A stretch of DNA of 50,770 nt from RGIG1959 sp964564305 (GTDB taxonomy: Bacteria > Bacillota > Clostridia > Oscillospirales > Acutalibacteraceae): the NCBI GenBank assembly GCA_964564305.1, contig CAZMAM010000007.1:1-50770 (forward strand). Reading direction: 5' to 3'. The translations under genes were made by a program, and so were the position numbers. The notes under the pieces are model-generated. The model did no database searches, was not told the origin of the DNA, and was given only the letters and a program-made list of their open reading frames with translations. Positions 50,722 through 50,770 of the stretch are shown piece by piece (position 1 is the first letter of the stretch; each line of letters opens with the position of its first letter).

Positions 50722-50770
50722 TATACTAAAAAAGTGGACACAAACGTGGAAGGTCTGGTATAATAAATCA
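50722..50770 (+). mobile_element. Possible terminus of a second insertion sequence (IS3-like)
   Basis: The sequence tactaaaaaagtggacacaa followed by a tggtataataaatca stretch with a TATAAT box resembles the left end of an IS3-type element, whose ends often carry aaa-gtggacac. It cuts the transposase frame on the other strand. The element runs out of the window, so the type is an inference. Confidence 0.4.

Noticed and set aside
1..50770. CRISPR array or defence island
   Set aside because: No evenly spaced direct repeats with unique spacers, and no cas, restriction or toxin-antitoxin genes could be recognised.

Overview
The window looks like chromosomal DNA of a Gram-positive Firmicute, most probably a clostridium of the Oscillospirales/Ruminococcaceae kind. 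This is inferred from gene content and order: plsX-rnc-smc-ftsY, infC-rpmI-rplT, a single-chain clostridial PurL, PurO plus a stand-alone AICAR transformylase, TmcAL beside AckA, and strong AGGAGG ribosome sites with many TTG and GTG starts. Nearly all genes lie on the minus strand and read right to left; only ackA, pyrB and a small flavoprotein gene lie on the plus strand. No species name can be given from the sequence alone.

Region 1 (1-4.3 kb) is the AT-rich end of a surface-polysaccharide cluster in partial decay. It holds a LicD-type transferase, a truncated acyltransferase carrying a G9 tract, a WchF-like rhamnosyltransferase, a frameshifted serine-acetyltransferase-like relic and an initiating sugar-phosphate transferase. 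Region 2 (5-17.8 kb) is a sugar-isomerase-like gene followed by a nine-gene purine operon, transcribed purE-purC-purF-purM-purN-purO-purH-purD-purL. Together these make IMP from PRPP, except for steps needing purB and purK, which are absent here. The operon leader has a clear promoter, a 22-codon ORF and a terminator-like hairpin whose loop contains that ORF's stop codon.

Region 3 (17.9-24.2 kb) has a sugar-ABC ATPase, RsuA, TmcAL, and on the other strand acetate kinase, aspartate carbamoyltransferase with a PyrI-like zinc tail, and an Fe-S-type flavoprotein. Region 4 (24.4-30.1 kb) has rpsB-tsf, then a small operon of yqeG, an endonuclease-IV-like protein, aroQ and an aminopeptidase P, and rpsU. 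Region 5 (30.1-48.5 kb) is a long housekeeping run: an rRNA/tRNA methyltransferase, dprA, topA, trmFO, plsX, rnc, smc, ftsY, rdgB-yhbY, nadD-yqeK, a divergent LCP protein, rsfS and leuS. Region 6 (48.5-50.8 kb) is infC-rpmI-rplT with an attenuator-like leader, tRNA-Arg(ACG), and a transposase fragment cut by what looks like the end of a second insertion sequence.

The observations that stand out are a four-copy family of about 180-bp MITE-like elements, two of them inside operons; the purE leader ORF/hairpin; two adjacent gene pairs (rdgB-yhbY and nadD-yqeK) that are fused in frame yet keep an internal ribosome site; overlapping face-to-face promoters for ackA and tmcAL; and a probable AUC start for infC. 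I found no CRISPR array, phage module or clearly new multi-gene defence system.
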